DNA of 64,000 nucleotides from Luteibacter flocculans (GTDB lineage Bacteria > Pseudomonadota > Gammaproteobacteria > Xanthomonadales > Rhodanobacteraceae): contig NZ_CP063231.1 of assembly GCF_023612255.1 (NCBI RefSeq), forward strand, positions 2,710,001-2,774,000, written 5' to 3'. Below are positions 48,650 through 57,940 of the stretch, piece by piece (positions within the stretch are counted from its first letter, which is position 1; each line of letters starts with the position of its first letter). The position numbers were made by a program, and so were the translations under genes. The notes under the pieces were generated by a model. The model did not search any database, was not told the DNA's origin, and saw only the letters and a list, made by a program, of their open reading frames with translations.

Positions 48650-49918
48650 TCAACGCGCCAGGTGCTTTGTGACGAGTGCGGCCAGCGACCTCGGCTGGCT
48701 TCGCTCGATCACTGCGCGCGGCGTGCCATGCCACGCCGCGCATTCGCCGATGGCTTCGGCGATCCCTTCGACCAGAGCCGTTGACGTGGCCACACCGGCC
48801 TCCAACCATAGTCCGAGCACCTGGAACAGGCCCCTTTGCCGATGCGCCTTCGCGTCCAGCCGCCCCACCAGACGGCCGCGATGCAGGATGGGCAATACGT
48901 AGTAGCCGTAGGTGCGCTTCGCTGCCGGCGTGTAGCACTCGATCGTGTACTCGAAACCGAACAGATCCAGCGCGCGGGCGCGATCCCACACGACCGGATC
49001 GAACGGCGAGAGCAGCGTGGTGCGGGTCGCGCGCAGGGCGTTTCGCTGCGCATCCCGCAGCAGGTCTGCATGGTCACGATGGACATACCCTGGCACCTCC
49101 CAACCTTCGACGGCCACACGGAGCAACCTGCCGTCGGCCACCATCGGCGCCAACTCGGCATCCGTGACCCTTGGCCGCAGCCGGAAGTAATCCGCTACCC
49201 AGCGGGCTTTCGCGATGCCCAGGGCACGCACGCTCTCCGCGATGAAATGCTGGCGTACGGCCGCCTCGTCGAGAATCTCGGCCGAAGGCTGCTCCGGCCA
49301 ACGCGCGATTACACGTTCCGCAAGGTCATACACACGCTGGAAGCGGTCCCGGCGCGCGACCATCAAGCGCCCGAGCGCGAACCACGCTTCGAGCCAGCGC
49401 TTCTCGGGTTTCCAGCCCCACCATCCCTTCGTGGCCGGTCCCTCGCGTTCGAAGTCGGCGGCACGGAGCGGCCCCTCGAGACGGATGCGCTCGAGCAGTG
49501 CGTCCATGTCGCTGCGGGCCTCGACATGCATGCGTTCGGCGCTTTTATGCGCCCAGTGACCGGCACGACCCGCCCGGTAATCACGGTGATAGCGGTATTC
49601 CGACGCAGGCACGAAGCAGGCCTCGTGCGCCCAGCATTCGGCAATGACGCCCTCGGCAAGCAGTTCGTCGAGCCATTCGTTGCGGTAGGTACCCAGGCGC
49701 GAGAACAGCGTCATGTAAGGGCTGCGCGCCACGACGTTGATTGTGTCGATCTGCAGCAGCCCCATGCGCGCGATCGTCGTGCCGACGTCCGGCTTGCGCG
49801 CCTTGCGGGTGCCGCGCTTCAAAAGGCCCTGCGCAGCGAGATGCAGCAGTTGCGCCGCCCGTGCGCCAAGACGAAGCACGTCGTCCGTGCAGGGCGTGTC
49901 GGATACGCGTGACGGCAC
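48650..49918 (-). CDS. YcaQ/AlkX-type winged-helix DNA glycosylase
   Basis: The protein has 422 residues. Its layout is that of YcaQ, the interstrand-crosslink DNA glycosylase. It has GLLQIDTINVVARSPYMTLFSRLGTY, then the hallmark ECWAHEACFVP (about 93), GPLRAADFEREGP, tandem winged-helix segments and LLSPFDPVVWDRARALDLFGFEYTIECYTPAAKRTYGYYVLPIL near the C terminus. Catalytic-type Gln and His-Glu residues lie in the LLQID and WAHEA stretches. It would repair crosslinked or alkylated bases. It is monocistronic. Confidence 0.88.
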   Translation of the reverse strand: MPSRVSDTPCTDDVLRLGARAAQLLHLAAQGLLKRGTRKARKPDVGTTIARMGLLQIDTINVVARSPYMTLFSRLGTYRNEWLDELLAEGVIAECWAHEACFVPASEYRYHRDYRAGRAGHWAHKSAERMHVEARSDMDALLERIRLEGPLRAADFEREGPATKGWWGWKPEKRWLEAWFALGRLMVARRDRFQRVYDLAERVIARWPEQPSAEILDEAAVRQHFIAESVRALGIAKARWVADYFRLRPRVTDAELAPMVADGRLLRVAVEGWEVPGYVHRDHADLLRDAQRNALRATRTTLLSPFDPVVWDRARALDLFGFEYTIECYTPAAKRTYGYYVLPILHRGRLVGRLDAKAHRQRGLFQVLGLWLEAGVATSTALVEGIAEAIGECAAWHGTPRAVIERSQPRSLAALVTKHLAR

Positions 49919-50033
49919 GGTGGAAGCCTTATGTCAGTTGGGGCGCCATTAAATCGCTACTTGGTAGCGTCGGCAACGATGTCGCCGCGATCGCGTGTGC
50001 GACGCCACCACCACCTTGAAAGGAGGCCTTTCG

Positions 50034-50576
50034 ATGAAGAAGAAAGTAAGCGCCATCGCCATGGGTGCATCGCTGCTGCTTGCCGGCGCGGCGTTCGCGC
50101 AAGATGTCCCCGCCTCGCGCCAGGTTCCGCCTCCGCCGCCGGGCGAAGCCACCCCGCCGCCGCCCCCGCCGCCCGGCGCGGTGCCGCCTCCGCCGCCGCC
50201 CCCGGCAGGCGCCATGCCGCCTCCGGCGGCCGACGCACCGCCTCCGCCGCCCCCGCCGGGTGAACCCGCGAGCATGGCACCGCCGCCGCCCCCGCCCCCG
50301 CCGCCGGCAGGGGAAGCAGGCTCATCCGGCGCCACCATGGCTACGCCGCAGGGTCAGGTCACGGTGAACAGCGGTCCTGCCCCGGCCAAACCGGCCGGTC
50401 CCGCGCCTGATTTCGCGACGCTCGCCGGTAAGAAGAGCTACATCACGGAGTCGGAGGCGTCTGCCTATCCGCTGCTCGCCAACGATTTCCAGTACGCGGA
50501 CGCAAACCGCGATGGAAAAATCTCCAAGAGCGAGTATCAGCGCTGGGTCGCCAAGTCCGGCGCTGCTGGACAGTAA
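50034..50576 (+). CDS. Exported polyproline protein with C-terminal EF-hand
   Basis: The protein has 180 residues from the ATG at 50034 (AAAGGAGG seven bases upstream). A signal peptide ends at AFA. Most of residues 28-98 is runs of proline (5, 7, 7, 3, 7 and 9 in a row) separated by G, A and E. The C-terminal region has a canonical EF-hand (YADANRDGKISKSEYQ; D-x-N-x-D-G-x-I-x-x-x-E). No named family. The proline runs would stall ribosomes without elongation factor P. A strong terminator follows. Confidence 0.82.
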   Translation: MKKKVSAIAMGASLLLAGAAFAQDVPASRQVPPPPPGEATPPPPPPPGAVPPPPPPPAGAMPPPAADAPPPPPPPGEPASMAPPPPPPPPPAGEAGSSGATMATPQGQVTVNSGPAPAKPAGPAPDFATLAGKKSYITESEASAYPLLANDFQYADANRDGKISKSEYQRWVAKSGAAGQ

Positions 50577-50602
50577 GCATCGCTAAGCGCAGCAGGTGCA
50601 CA

Positions 50603-50637
50603 CAGAGGGACGCCACCATGGCGTCCCTCTGCTTTTG
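50603..50637 (+). terminator. Terminator after the EF-hand gene
   Basis: The 13-bp perfect stem CAGAGGGACGCCA / TGGCGTCCCTCTG with a three-base loop is followed by CTTTTG. It lies about 25 bp beyond the stop. Confidence 0.9.
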
Positions 50638-50738
50638 TACCGCGTCCTTACCGCGCCGCTGCACGTTCTTCACACATGTGAGGCCGTTACACTCCCCGCC
50701 TTGCCGGAACAGCCCGGTCAGCAGGGAGTTACACGAGA

Positions 50739-51803
50739 ATGAAGTCCTACCGCGCCCCCAGCGTTGTCGCGCTGGCGTGCCTGCAAGCGGGCGCCGTCTA
50801 CGCGCAAAACCCCAGTCCGCTGGACATCCGCGCCTGCGCGGGTATCGAAACCGATTCGCAACGGCTGCTTTGCTACGACAAGGCGGTCGGACGCGATCGG
50901 CTACCGCAGGCATCGAAAAAGCAGGACCCGGACGCGAACTCGGTAAGCGTCGATCTGGCGACACGCGATTCTCGTGACGTGGCCCGTCCGCTCTCGCTGC
51001 TCGACAGCCGCTGGGAACTGTCGCCCGAGTCGAAGCTCGGCACCTTCAACCTGCGCGGCTACAAGCCCACGTACGCCTTGCCGGTGTTCGCGACGACCAA
51101 GCAGAACACCACGCCGCACAGTCCGGCTCCCGACCATACGGTCACCACGCCGCAGGAGCTGGACAACGTTGAAGCCAAGTTCCAGATCAGCCTGAAGACC
51201 AAGGTCGCGGAAAACCTCTTCGGCGACAACGGCGACGTCTGGGTGGGCTATACCCAGTCCTCGCGCTGGCAGGTCTACAACAAGGAAAACTCGCGCCCGT
51301 TCCGCGAGACCAACTACGAGCCCGAGGCCATGCTGGTGTTCAACACCCACTACGAGATTCTCGGGTGGACGGGACGACTGGCCGGGATCGGCATCAATCA
51401 TCAGTCCAATGGCCGCGCCGATCCGCTGTCACGCAGCTGGAATCGGGTGATCGCCGATGTCGGACTGGAGCGCGAAGGCTGGACCATCATGCTTCGTCCC
51501 TGGTGGCGCATCCCTGAAGGCGCCCGGGACGACGACAATCCGGACATCAAGGATTACATGGGCCGGGGCGAGATTCAGATCGTGCACGAAGTGGGGCGGC
51601 AGGAATTCGCCCTTACGGCGCGTCACTCATTCCGCGGCGGCGACCGCTCGCATGGCTCGCTGCGCGGCACCTGGAGCTTCCCGCTCGCAGGCAACCTGCG
51701 CGGTTACCTGGAAGTCTTCAACGGCTATGGCGAAAGCCTGATCGACTACAACCACCGGGCATCCTATCTGGGCCTCGGCGTCTCGCTGCTGGACTGGTAC
51801 TAA
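50739..51803 (+). CDS. pldA: Outer-membrane phospholipase A
   Basis: The protein has 354 residues. A signal peptide ends at VYAQ. A cysteine pair (RACAGIE, RLLCYD) occurs in an N-terminal extension, then the beta-barrel. The catalytic His-Ser dyad is in GIGINHQSNGRADPLSRSWNR, with the dyad Asn further along. The C-terminal aromatic-rich ending SLLDWY is an outer-membrane insertion signal. The enzyme removes acyl chains from outer-membrane phospholipids when asymmetry is lost. A bidirectional terminator separates it from the convergent slyD. Confidence 0.95.
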   Translation: MKSYRAPSVVALACLQAGAVYAQNPSPLDIRACAGIETDSQRLLCYDKAVGRDRLPQASKKQDPDANSVSVDLATRDSRDVARPLSLLDSRWELSPESKLGTFNLRGYKPTYALPVFATTKQNTTPHSPAPDHTVTTPQELDNVEAKFQISLKTKVAENLFGDNGDVWVGYTQSSRWQVYNKENSRPFRETNYEPEAMLVFNTHYEILGWTGRLAGIGINHQSNGRADPLSRSWNRVIADVGLEREGWTIMLRPWWRIPEGARDDDNPDIKDYMGRGEIQIVHEVGRQEFALTARHSFRGGDRSHGSLRGTWSFPLAGNLRGYLEVFNGYGESLIDYNHRASYLGLGVSLLDWY

Positions 51804-51806
51804 GAC

Positions 51807-51836
51807 GACGGGGAGCCGCAATGGCGACTCCCCGTC
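51807..51836. terminator. Shared terminator between pldA and slyD
   Basis: The stem GACGGGGAG / CTCCCCGTC (9 bp) sits between the pldA and slyD stop codons. There is no long T run, but the location suits both genes. Confidence 0.65.
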
Positions 51837-51845
51837 AAACCGCGA

Positions 51846-52328
51846 TCAGTGGTGGTGACCACCCTCGCCGTGCACGTGACCATGCGACAGTTCTTCGTCG
51901 GTGGCCTCGCGAACGCCGGTGATTTCGACGGCGAAATGCAGCGTCTGCCCGGCGAGCGGATGGTTGCCGTCGACCGTGACGTTGTCACCCTCGATCTTGC
52001 TGATCGTGACGTTGATGGCGCCCTGGTCGTTGCGGCCCTGGAACTGCATGCCTGGCTGGAGATCCTCCACGCCCTGGAACGCCGCGCGCGGCACGACCTG
52101 CACCAGTTCCGGATGACGGGGGCCGTAACCTTCCTCCGGCACGACGTCGACCTTGAACTGGTCGCCGACCGAGCGGCCTTCGAGCGCCTTTTCCAGACCC
52201 GGCACGATGTGGCCTTCGCCATGGATATAGGCAAGCGGTTCGCGGCCATCGGAGCTGTCGATGACGTTGCCCTGCCCGTCGGTGAGCGTGTAGTGGAAGG
52301 AAACGGCGTGGCGATTGGCGATCTGCAT
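51846..52328 (-). CDS. slyD: SlyD-like FKBP peptidyl-prolyl isomerase
   Basis: The protein has 160 residues. The FKBP core is MQIANRHAVSFHYTLTDGQGNVIDSS, then PLAYIHGEGHIVPGLEKALEGRSVGDQF and the VVPEEGYGPRHPELVQ-to-PLAGQTLHFAVEI insert and return strand. The C terminus is His-rich (SHGHVHGEGGHHH), a metal-binding tail. Cytosolic chaperone and isomerase. Confidence 0.92.
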   Translation of the reverse strand: MQIANRHAVSFHYTLTDGQGNVIDSSDGREPLAYIHGEGHIVPGLEKALEGRSVGDQFKVDVVPEEGYGPRHPELVQVVPRAAFQGVEDLQPGMQFQGRNDQGAINVTISKIEGDNVTVDGNHPLAGQTLHFAVEITGVREATDEELSHGHVHGEGGHHH

Positions 52329-52516
52329 GGGATTCTCGCTGTGGGAGGGGTGAAGGAAGACGATGGACGCCCTCCCGGACCCTCAAGGCTAGGCGACCCG
52401 TTCCCGTACTGCAAATCACAACGCCTTCGCGATGCTGCGGCGCAACCCGCCGCGCGCCCGCAATCTGCTAGTTTTCCCGCTTTTCCCCCTCCCTCATTCG
52501 ACCTCGCCGGAGCCGC

Positions 52517-54511
52517 ATGTTCGACTGCATTCTGATCGCCAACCGTGGCGAGATCGCCTGCCGCGTGATCCGGACCTGCCGCCGACTGGGCATCCGCACC
52601 GTCGCCGTCTATTCCACCGCCGACGCCGACGCGCAGCACGTCCGCCTTGCCGACGAGGCGTACCCGATCGGCGGCCCGCGCCCCGCGGAATCGTATCTGC
52701 GCGGCGACGCCATCATCGAGGTGGCGAAGCGCAGCGGTGCCCAGGCGATCCACCCGGGCTACGGCTTTCTTTCCGAGAACACGGACTTCGCCCGTGCCTG
52801 CGCGGCCGCTGGCATCGTCTTCATCGGGCCGCGGCCGGAAAGCATCGATGCGATGGGCTCCAAGGCCGCGGCCAAGGCGCTCATGTCGCAGCACGCCGTG
52901 CCACTGGTGCCGGGCTACCACGGCGAAGACCAGGATCCCACGCGGCTCGCCGACGAAGCCGGGCGCACCGGCTTCCCGCTCATGATCAAGGCCGCCGCGG
53001 GCGGTGGTGGCAAGGGCATGCGCATCGTGCGCGACGCCGCGGCCTTCGCCGACGCGCTCGCTTCGGCGCAGCGAGAAGCTGCCAACGCCTTCGGCGATAC
53101 CCGGGTGATCCTGGAGCGGTACGTCGAGCATCCTCGTCATATCGAGTTTCAGGTCTTCGGCGATACCCACGGCAACATCATTCACTTGAACGAACGCGAG
53201 TGCTCGGCGCAGCGCCGCTACCAGAAGGTGCTGGAAGAGACGCCCTCGCCGTTCCTCGACGACGAACGCCGCACACGCATGGGTGTCGCCGCCGTGGCCG
53301 CGGCGCGTGCCGTGGATTACGTGGGCGCCGGCACGGTCGAGTTCATCGTGGGTCAGGACGGCGAGTTCTTCTTCATGGAGATGAACACGCGACTGCAGGT
53401 CGAGCATCCGGTCACCGAGGAAACCTTGGGGCTGGACCTCGTCGAGTGGCAGCTCCGTGTCGCCTCGGGCGAACCGCTGCCGCTGACCCAGGACGCCATA
53501 CACGCCGTCGGCCATGCGATCGAGGTGCGGCTCTACGCCGAAGATCCCGAAGCGAATTTCCTTCCGGGCTCCGGACGCCTCAGCGCGCTCGCCCTGCCCC
53601 CCGTTTCCCGCCACGTGCGACTGGATGGCGGCGTCGTTGCTGGCGATACGGTCACCATCTTCTACGACCCCATGATCGCGAAGCTGATCGTGCACGATCG
53701 CGATCGCACGCAAGCGCTGGAGCGTCTGCGCGAAGCGCTGGCGCAGACCGAGATCGTCGGTCCGAAATCGAACGTGGCGTTTCTCGAGCGCCTGGTACGC
53801 CATCCGGTGGTGGTCGAAGGTCGCATCGATACGGGCTACCTCGACCGCCACCTCGAGGAATTCCTGGTCGGCGACGCCGAGCCTGGCGATGCCGACTACG
53901 CCGCTGCGGCCACCGCGCTGCTGCTGGCCGACGAGGCGTCGCCCCACGTCGTCGAGGCCGATCCGTATTCGCCCTGGGCGGCTGCCGACGCATGGCGCCT
54001 TGGGCATCACGGCAAGCGCGTGGTCGCGCTGACCGAGAACGGCCGTCGCCACGAAGTGGATGCACACGGTCACGCCGGCCACTACGTACTGCACCACGAA
54101 GGACGCGCATGCACCGTCACCGGGGCGCGCTTCGCCGATGGCGTGCTTTCCGCGCGCTTCGACGATCGGGCACGCCGCGTGCCGCTCGTGCTGCACGGAG
54201 ACCGGGTGCGCTTGCACGACGAGCAAGGCCGCCGCTGGACCTTCGAGCGCTCGCCCGCCTATGCCTGGGCCAGCGAAGAAGCCGGCGGCGCCCGACAGCT
54301 CGCTGCGCCCATGCCTGGGCGCATCGTTCTGGTGCGTGCCCAGCCCGGCGACGTGGTGGCGGAAGGGCAGGAACTGCTGGTCATGGAAGCCATGAAGATG
54401 GAACTGGCCTTGAAGGCGCCGCGTGCCGGCACTATCGAGTCGATATCCGCTACCCAAGGCGACTTCGTCGAGGCGGATGCCATCCTCGTCCGCTTCGCCG
54501 AAACGACCTGA
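52517..54511 (+). CDS. Biotin-dependent acyl-CoA carboxylase alpha subunit (probable methylcrotonyl-CoA)
   Basis: The protein has 664 residues. The biotin carboxylase domain has DCILIANRGEIACRVIRTCR, the ATP-grasp KAAAGGGGKGMRIV (about 158) and EMNTRLQVEHPVTEE (about 290). The C-terminal biotinyl domain has the attachment site LVMEAMKMELAL (about 624). Size and the following HMG-CoA lyase point to methylcrotonyl-CoA carboxylase (LiuD/MccA type) of leucine breakdown. The carboxyltransferase (beta) partner is not in this window, so geranyl- or propionyl-CoA specificity cannot be excluded. Upstream, 52329-52516 has no visible gene. Confidence 0.9.
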   Translation: MFDCILIANRGEIACRVIRTCRRLGIRTVAVYSTADADAQHVRLADEAYPIGGPRPAESYLRGDAIIEVAKRSGAQAIHPGYGFLSENTDFARACAAAGIVFIGPRPESIDAMGSKAAAKALMSQHAVPLVPGYHGEDQDPTRLADEAGRTGFPLMIKAAAGGGGKGMRIVRDAAAFADALASAQREAANAFGDTRVILERYVEHPRHIEFQVFGDTHGNIIHLNERECSAQRRYQKVLEETPSPFLDDERRTRMGVAAVAAARAVDYVGAGTVEFIVGQDGEFFFMEMNTRLQVEHPVTEETLGLDLVEWQLRVASGEPLPLTQDAIHAVGHAIEVRLYAEDPEANFLPGSGRLSALALPPVSRHVRLDGGVVAGDTVTIFYDPMIAKLIVHDRDRTQALERLREALAQTEIVGPKSNVAFLERLVRHPVVVEGRIDTGYLDRHLEEFLVGDAEPGDADYAAAATALLLADEASPHVVEADPYSPWAAADAWRLGHHGKRVVALTENGRRHEVDAHGHAGHYVLHHEGRACTVTGARFADGVLSARFDDRARRVPLVLHGDRVRLHDEQGRRWTFERSPAYAWASEEAGGARQLAAPMPGRIVLVRAQPGDVVAEGQELLVMEAMKMELALKAPRAGTIESISATQGDFVEADAILVRFAETT

Positions 54512-54524
54512 CCTGCGAGTTGCC

Positions 54525-55424
54525 ATGAACGCTTCCCATCACGTACGCATCGTCGAGGTCGGTCCTCGCGACGGACTGCAGAACGAGAAGACGCTGCTGC
54601 CCGCGTCGGTGAAGATCGAGCTGATCGATCGCCTCTCGGCGACCGGCCTTACCACCATCGAGGCCACCAGCTTCGTCAGCCCGAAGTGGGTGCCACAGCT
54701 TGCGGATGCCGCCGAGGTCTTTCGTGCAATCCACAAGGCGCCGGGCGTGAGCTACCCCGTGCTGGTGCCGAACCTGCAAGGCTACGAACGCGCGCGCGAG
54801 GTGGGCGCGTCCGAAGTAGCGGTGTTTACGGCGGCGTCGGAAGCGTTCAACCGCGCCAACATCAACGCCAGCATCGACGAGTCCATCGACCGCTTCCTGC
54901 CGGTGCTGGAACGGGCGCGCGCGGATGGCGTCGCGGTGCGCGGCTACGTATCCACCGTACTGGGATGCCCCTACCAGGGTGAGGTCGCCATCGCGGACGT
55001 CGTCCGCGTAGCGCGTCGGCTGCACGACCTCGGCTGCCATGAAATCTCGCTGGGTGACACGATCGGCGTCGGCACGCCCGCCAAGGCGCGCGCGATGCTG
55101 CGTGCCGTGGCCGACGAGGTGCCGATGGGCGCCCTGGCCGTGCATTTCCACGACACCTACGGGCAGGCGCTGGCGAACATCCTGGCGTGCCTTGAAGAAG
55201 GTGTACGTGTGATCGATAGCGCGGTATCCGGTACCGGCGGCTGCCCTTATGCCAAGGGCGCAACGGGCAACGTGGCAAGCGAGGACGTGGTGTACATGCT
55301 CCACGGCATGGGCATGAAGACCGGCGTGGATCTCGATCGCCTGGTGGAGACCGGCGCATGGCTCGCCGCGCGCCTGGGCACCCTCACGGCCAGTCGCGTG
55401 ACGCGCGCCCGCACGGCGGCCTGA
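54525..55424 (+). CDS. Hydroxymethylglutaryl-CoA lyase
   Basis: The protein has 299 residues, MvaB/LiuE-type. VRIVEVGPRDGLQNEK at the start carries the catalytic Arg and Asp. TTIEATSFVSPKWVPQLADA, GYVSTVLGCPYQGEV and VSGTGGCPYAKGATGNVASEDV follow, with the catalytic Cys in GGCPYA (about 239). It cleaves HMG-CoA to acetyl-CoA and acetoacetate, the last step of leucine degradation. It starts 14 bp after the carboxylase stop. Confidence 0.95.
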   Translation: MNASHHVRIVEVGPRDGLQNEKTLLPASVKIELIDRLSATGLTTIEATSFVSPKWVPQLADAAEVFRAIHKAPGVSYPVLVPNLQGYERAREVGASEVAVFTAASEAFNRANINASIDESIDRFLPVLERARADGVAVRGYVSTVLGCPYQGEVAIADVVRVARRLHDLGCHEISLGDTIGVGTPAKARAMLRAVADEVPMGALAVHFHDTYGQALANILACLEEGVRVIDSAVSGTGGCPYAKGATGNVASEDVVYMLHGMGMKTGVDLDRLVETGAWLAARLGTLTASRVTRARTAA

Positions 55425-55442
55425 CCGCCAGCTACGACACAC

Positions 55443-55482
55443 AGCCCGCGCAGCGCAGGCAACGCGCGGCGCGGGCTTCTTT
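55443..55482 (+). terminator. Terminator after HMG-CoA lyase
   Basis: AGCCCGCGC / GCGCGGGCT (9-bp stem, loop of about 17) is followed by TCTTT. It closes the carboxylase-lyase operon. Confidence 0.7.
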
Positions 55483-55511
55483 GCCGTTGATATACGTGGC
55501 AGCATCCGACC

Positions 55512-56483
55512 ATGCCTGCCGACTTTCTCATCCGCCCCATCGAACCGCGCGACGATGCCGACATCGCCGCGGTGATCCGCCAGGTCATGCCCGAGTTCGG
55601 TGCCGACGGGCCTGGCTTCGCCATTCACGACACCGAAGTCGCGACCATGTCGACCGCCTACACGCGTCCCCGCACCGCGTATTTCGTCGTCGAGATGAAT
55701 GGCCGCGCCGTCGGTGGCGGCGGTATCGCCCCGCTGGAAGGCGGCGACGACGACACCTGCGAACTGCGCAAGATGTATTTCCTGCCCGAGGCACGCGGTA
55801 CCGGCGCCGCCTCGCAGCTCATGCGTCGCTGCCTCGATGCCGCCCGCCGCGCGGGATTCTCGCGTTGCTACCTCGAGACACTCACCGGCATGGACGCGGC
55901 CCAGGCGCTCTACGTGCGTCATGGCTTCACCCGCATCGACGCGCCGATGGGCGGCACCGGCCACTTCGGTTGCAACCGCTTCTACGTGCGCAGCCTCAAC
56001 GACGGCGACCTGCTCGTCGCCCCCAAGCCGCCGTCGCTGGTGTTCGCCATCGACGATCCCGGTCGCGAGGACGTGCTGCCTCTGATCGAGCAGTTGCATG
56101 GATACCTGTCCGAACTCGACAGGCATCTCCCGCCGCCGTCGGTAGGTGTGGAAAGCCTGCGCCAGCCGCATACGACCTTCATGACCGCACGTGTAGATGG
56201 CCTGCCGCTGGCATGCGGCGCCAGCGTCGATCACGGCGACTACGTGGAACTGAAATACATGTACGTGTTGCCCGCCTGTCGAGGCATGGGCCTGGGCAAG
56301 CAGATGCTCGAAGCGCTCGAACAACAGGCGCGTTCGGCGGGCGGCACGATGGTGAAGCTGGAAACCGGTACGGCGCAGACGGAATCGATCGAGCTGTACG
56401 AACGCGCCGGTTACAGACGCTGCCGCGCCTTCGGCGAACATCGCCAGCAACCGGGCAGCATCTTCATGGAGAAGCCGCTGTGA
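55512..56483 (+). CDS. Tandem GNAT-domain acetyltransferase
   Basis: The protein has 323 residues: two GNAT halves. The first (about 1-160) has MYFLPEARGTGAASQLMRRCLD and ALYVRHGFTRID. The second (about 170-323) has MYVLPACRGMGLGKQMLEALE and IELYERAGYRRCRA. Both have the RGxG acetyl-CoA loop. No substrate is known. The next gene overlaps by 4 bases. Confidence 0.85.
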   Translation: MPADFLIRPIEPRDDADIAAVIRQVMPEFGADGPGFAIHDTEVATMSTAYTRPRTAYFVVEMNGRAVGGGGIAPLEGGDDDTCELRKMYFLPEARGTGAASQLMRRCLDAARRAGFSRCYLETLTGMDAAQALYVRHGFTRIDAPMGGTGHFGCNRFYVRSLNDGDLLVAPKPPSLVFAIDDPGREDVLPLIEQLHGYLSELDRHLPPPSVGVESLRQPHTTFMTARVDGLPLACGASVDHGDYVELKYMYVLPACRGMGLGKQMLEALEQQARSAGGTMVKLETGTAQTESIELYERAGYRRCRAFGEHRQQPGSIFMEKPL

Positions 56484-57049
56484 TCCGTGTCGCCACGGTG
56501 TCCGACGCCGCAGCTTGCCACGCTATCTACGCGCCAGTCGTCGGGACCAGCGCGATCACCTTCGAAACCGCGCCGCCGGGCGACGACGCCATGGCAGAAC
56601 GCATCCGGACCCGGCTGGCGAACCATCCGTGGCTGGTGTGGGAAGAACAAGGCATCGTGTTGGCCTACGCATATGCCGGCCGCTTCCGCGAACGGGCCGC
56701 GTACGACTGGGTCGCGGAGACCTCGATCTACGTGCATGAAGACGCGCGCCGCCGCGGCATCGCCCGCCGGCTGTATGGTGCCCTGCTCGACACGATGGCG
56801 ATGCAGGGCATCAACCAGGCCGTCGGCGTCATTACCCTGCCCGGCGACGCCAGTGTGGCGATGCACGAAGCCATGGGTTTCGCACCGGCCGGTGTGTGGC
56901 CGAAGGCGGGTTACAAACTAGGCCAGTGGTGGGACGTCGGCGTCTGGAGCCGGTTTCTTTCCGAGCCGGTCAACCCGCCGTCCCCGGTCGTCCCCTTCGC
57001 CCGGTTGATCGGCACGCCGAACCTGGACGCGCTGCTGGCGCGCGGCTGA
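56480..57049 (+). CDS. GNAT N-acetyltransferase (phosphinothricin-type)
   Basis: The protein has 189 residues from a GTG at 56480 overlapping the previous stop. It begins RVATVSDAAACHAIYAPVVGTSAITFETAPP, with WLVWEEQGIVLAYAYAGRFRERAAYDWVAETSIYVHEDARRRGIARRLYGAL. GINQAVGVITLPGDASVAMHEAMGF follows. This is the PAT-family pattern (methionine sulfoximine/phosphinothricin N-acetyltransferase). It is co-translated with the tandem GNAT. Confidence 0.88.
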   Translation: MIRVATVSDAAACHAIYAPVVGTSAITFETAPPGDDAMAERIRTRLANHPWLVWEEQGIVLAYAYAGRFRERAAYDWVAETSIYVHEDARRRGIARRLYGALLDTMAMQGINQAVGVITLPGDASVAMHEAMGFAPAGVWPKAGYKLGQWWDVGVWSRFLSEPVNPPSPVVPFARLIGTPNLDALLARG

Positions 57050-57142
57050 CACGAGCACGGTCATCGCGGCGCTGCGGAAAGCATCGCTACCCGCCCTCCG
57101 CTAAGATGCGCTTCTTTGCCATTCGCACACAGCGGAGTCTTC

Positions 57143-57910
57143 ATGCAGCTCGAAGAAGTCAGGGCCGTCGTCACCGGCGGTGCCTCCGGACTCGGTTATG
57201 CCGTCGCGCAACGCCTCGTCGCCGCGGGCGCCAAGGTGGCGCTGTTCGACGTGAACGAGGAGAAGGGCCAGGCCGCGGCAGCGACGCTCGGCGCGAACGC
57301 GTCGTTCCAGCGCACGGACGTCACATCCGAGAACGGCGTGGCCGCCAACGTCGCCGCCGCACGCGACGCGATGGGCGGTCTCAACGTGGTGGTGAACTGC
57401 GCCGGCATCCTCGGCGCCGGGCGCGTGCTCGGCAAGGAGGGCCCCATGCCGCTCTCGACATTCGCCACGACGGTGATGGTGAACCTCGTCGGCAGCTTCA
57501 ATGTCGCCAAGGCCGCAGCGCAACTCATGCAGGCCAACCCGGCCGGTGAAGACGGCGAGCGCGGCGCGATCGTGAACACGGCTTCCGTCGCCGCCTACGA
57601 AGGCCAGATCGGCCAGGCCGCGTATTCCGCATCGAAGGGTGGCGTGGTCGGCATGACCCTGCCGATGGCGCGCGAGCTGGCTCGCTTCGGTATTCGCGTC
57701 AACACGATCGCTCCGGGCATTTTCTGGACACCGATGGTCGATGGCATGCCCGCGCAGGTGCAGGAATCGCTGTCGGCGTCGATCCCGTTTCCGTCGCGCC
57801 TCGGCAAGCCCGAGGAATTCGCCGAAACCGTGGCTTTCATCCTCGCCAATCGTTACATCAACGGCGAAACAATCCGTCTCGATGGCGCCGTGCGCCTCGC
57901 CCCGAAGTAA
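57143..57910 (+). CDS. SDR family dehydrogenase (3-hydroxyacyl-CoA type)
   Basis: The protein has 255 residues from the ATG at 57143 (MQLEEVRAVV). The Rossmann motif is VTGGASGLGYAVA. NVVVNCAGILG is followed by the active-site Ser in NTASVAAYEG and Tyr-Lys in AAYSASKGGVVGMTLPMARELARFGIRVNTIAPG. The sequence has the flavour of type-2 3-hydroxyacyl-CoA dehydrogenase (HSD17B10-like), which would fit the branched-chain breakdown genes nearby. It lies 30 bp upstream of the EF-P-like gene. Confidence 0.88.
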   Translation: MQLEEVRAVVTGGASGLGYAVAQRLVAAGAKVALFDVNEEKGQAAAATLGANASFQRTDVTSENGVAANVAAARDAMGGLNVVVNCAGILGAGRVLGKEGPMPLSTFATTVMVNLVGSFNVAKAAAQLMQANPAGEDGERGAIVNTASVAAYEGQIGQAAYSASKGGVVGMTLPMARELARFGIRVNTIAPGIFWTPMVDGMPAQVQESLSASIPFPSRLGKPEEFAETVAFILANRYINGETIRLDGAVRLAPK

Positions 57911-57940
57911 TCCCCTCAACGACATCGAAGTCGAACCGAC

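Noticed and set aside
51800-54526. 908-residue open frame opposite the biotin carboxylase gene
   Set aside because: Runs over both slyD and the carboxylase in an unlikely frame; no family similarity; typical of GC-rich third-position effects.
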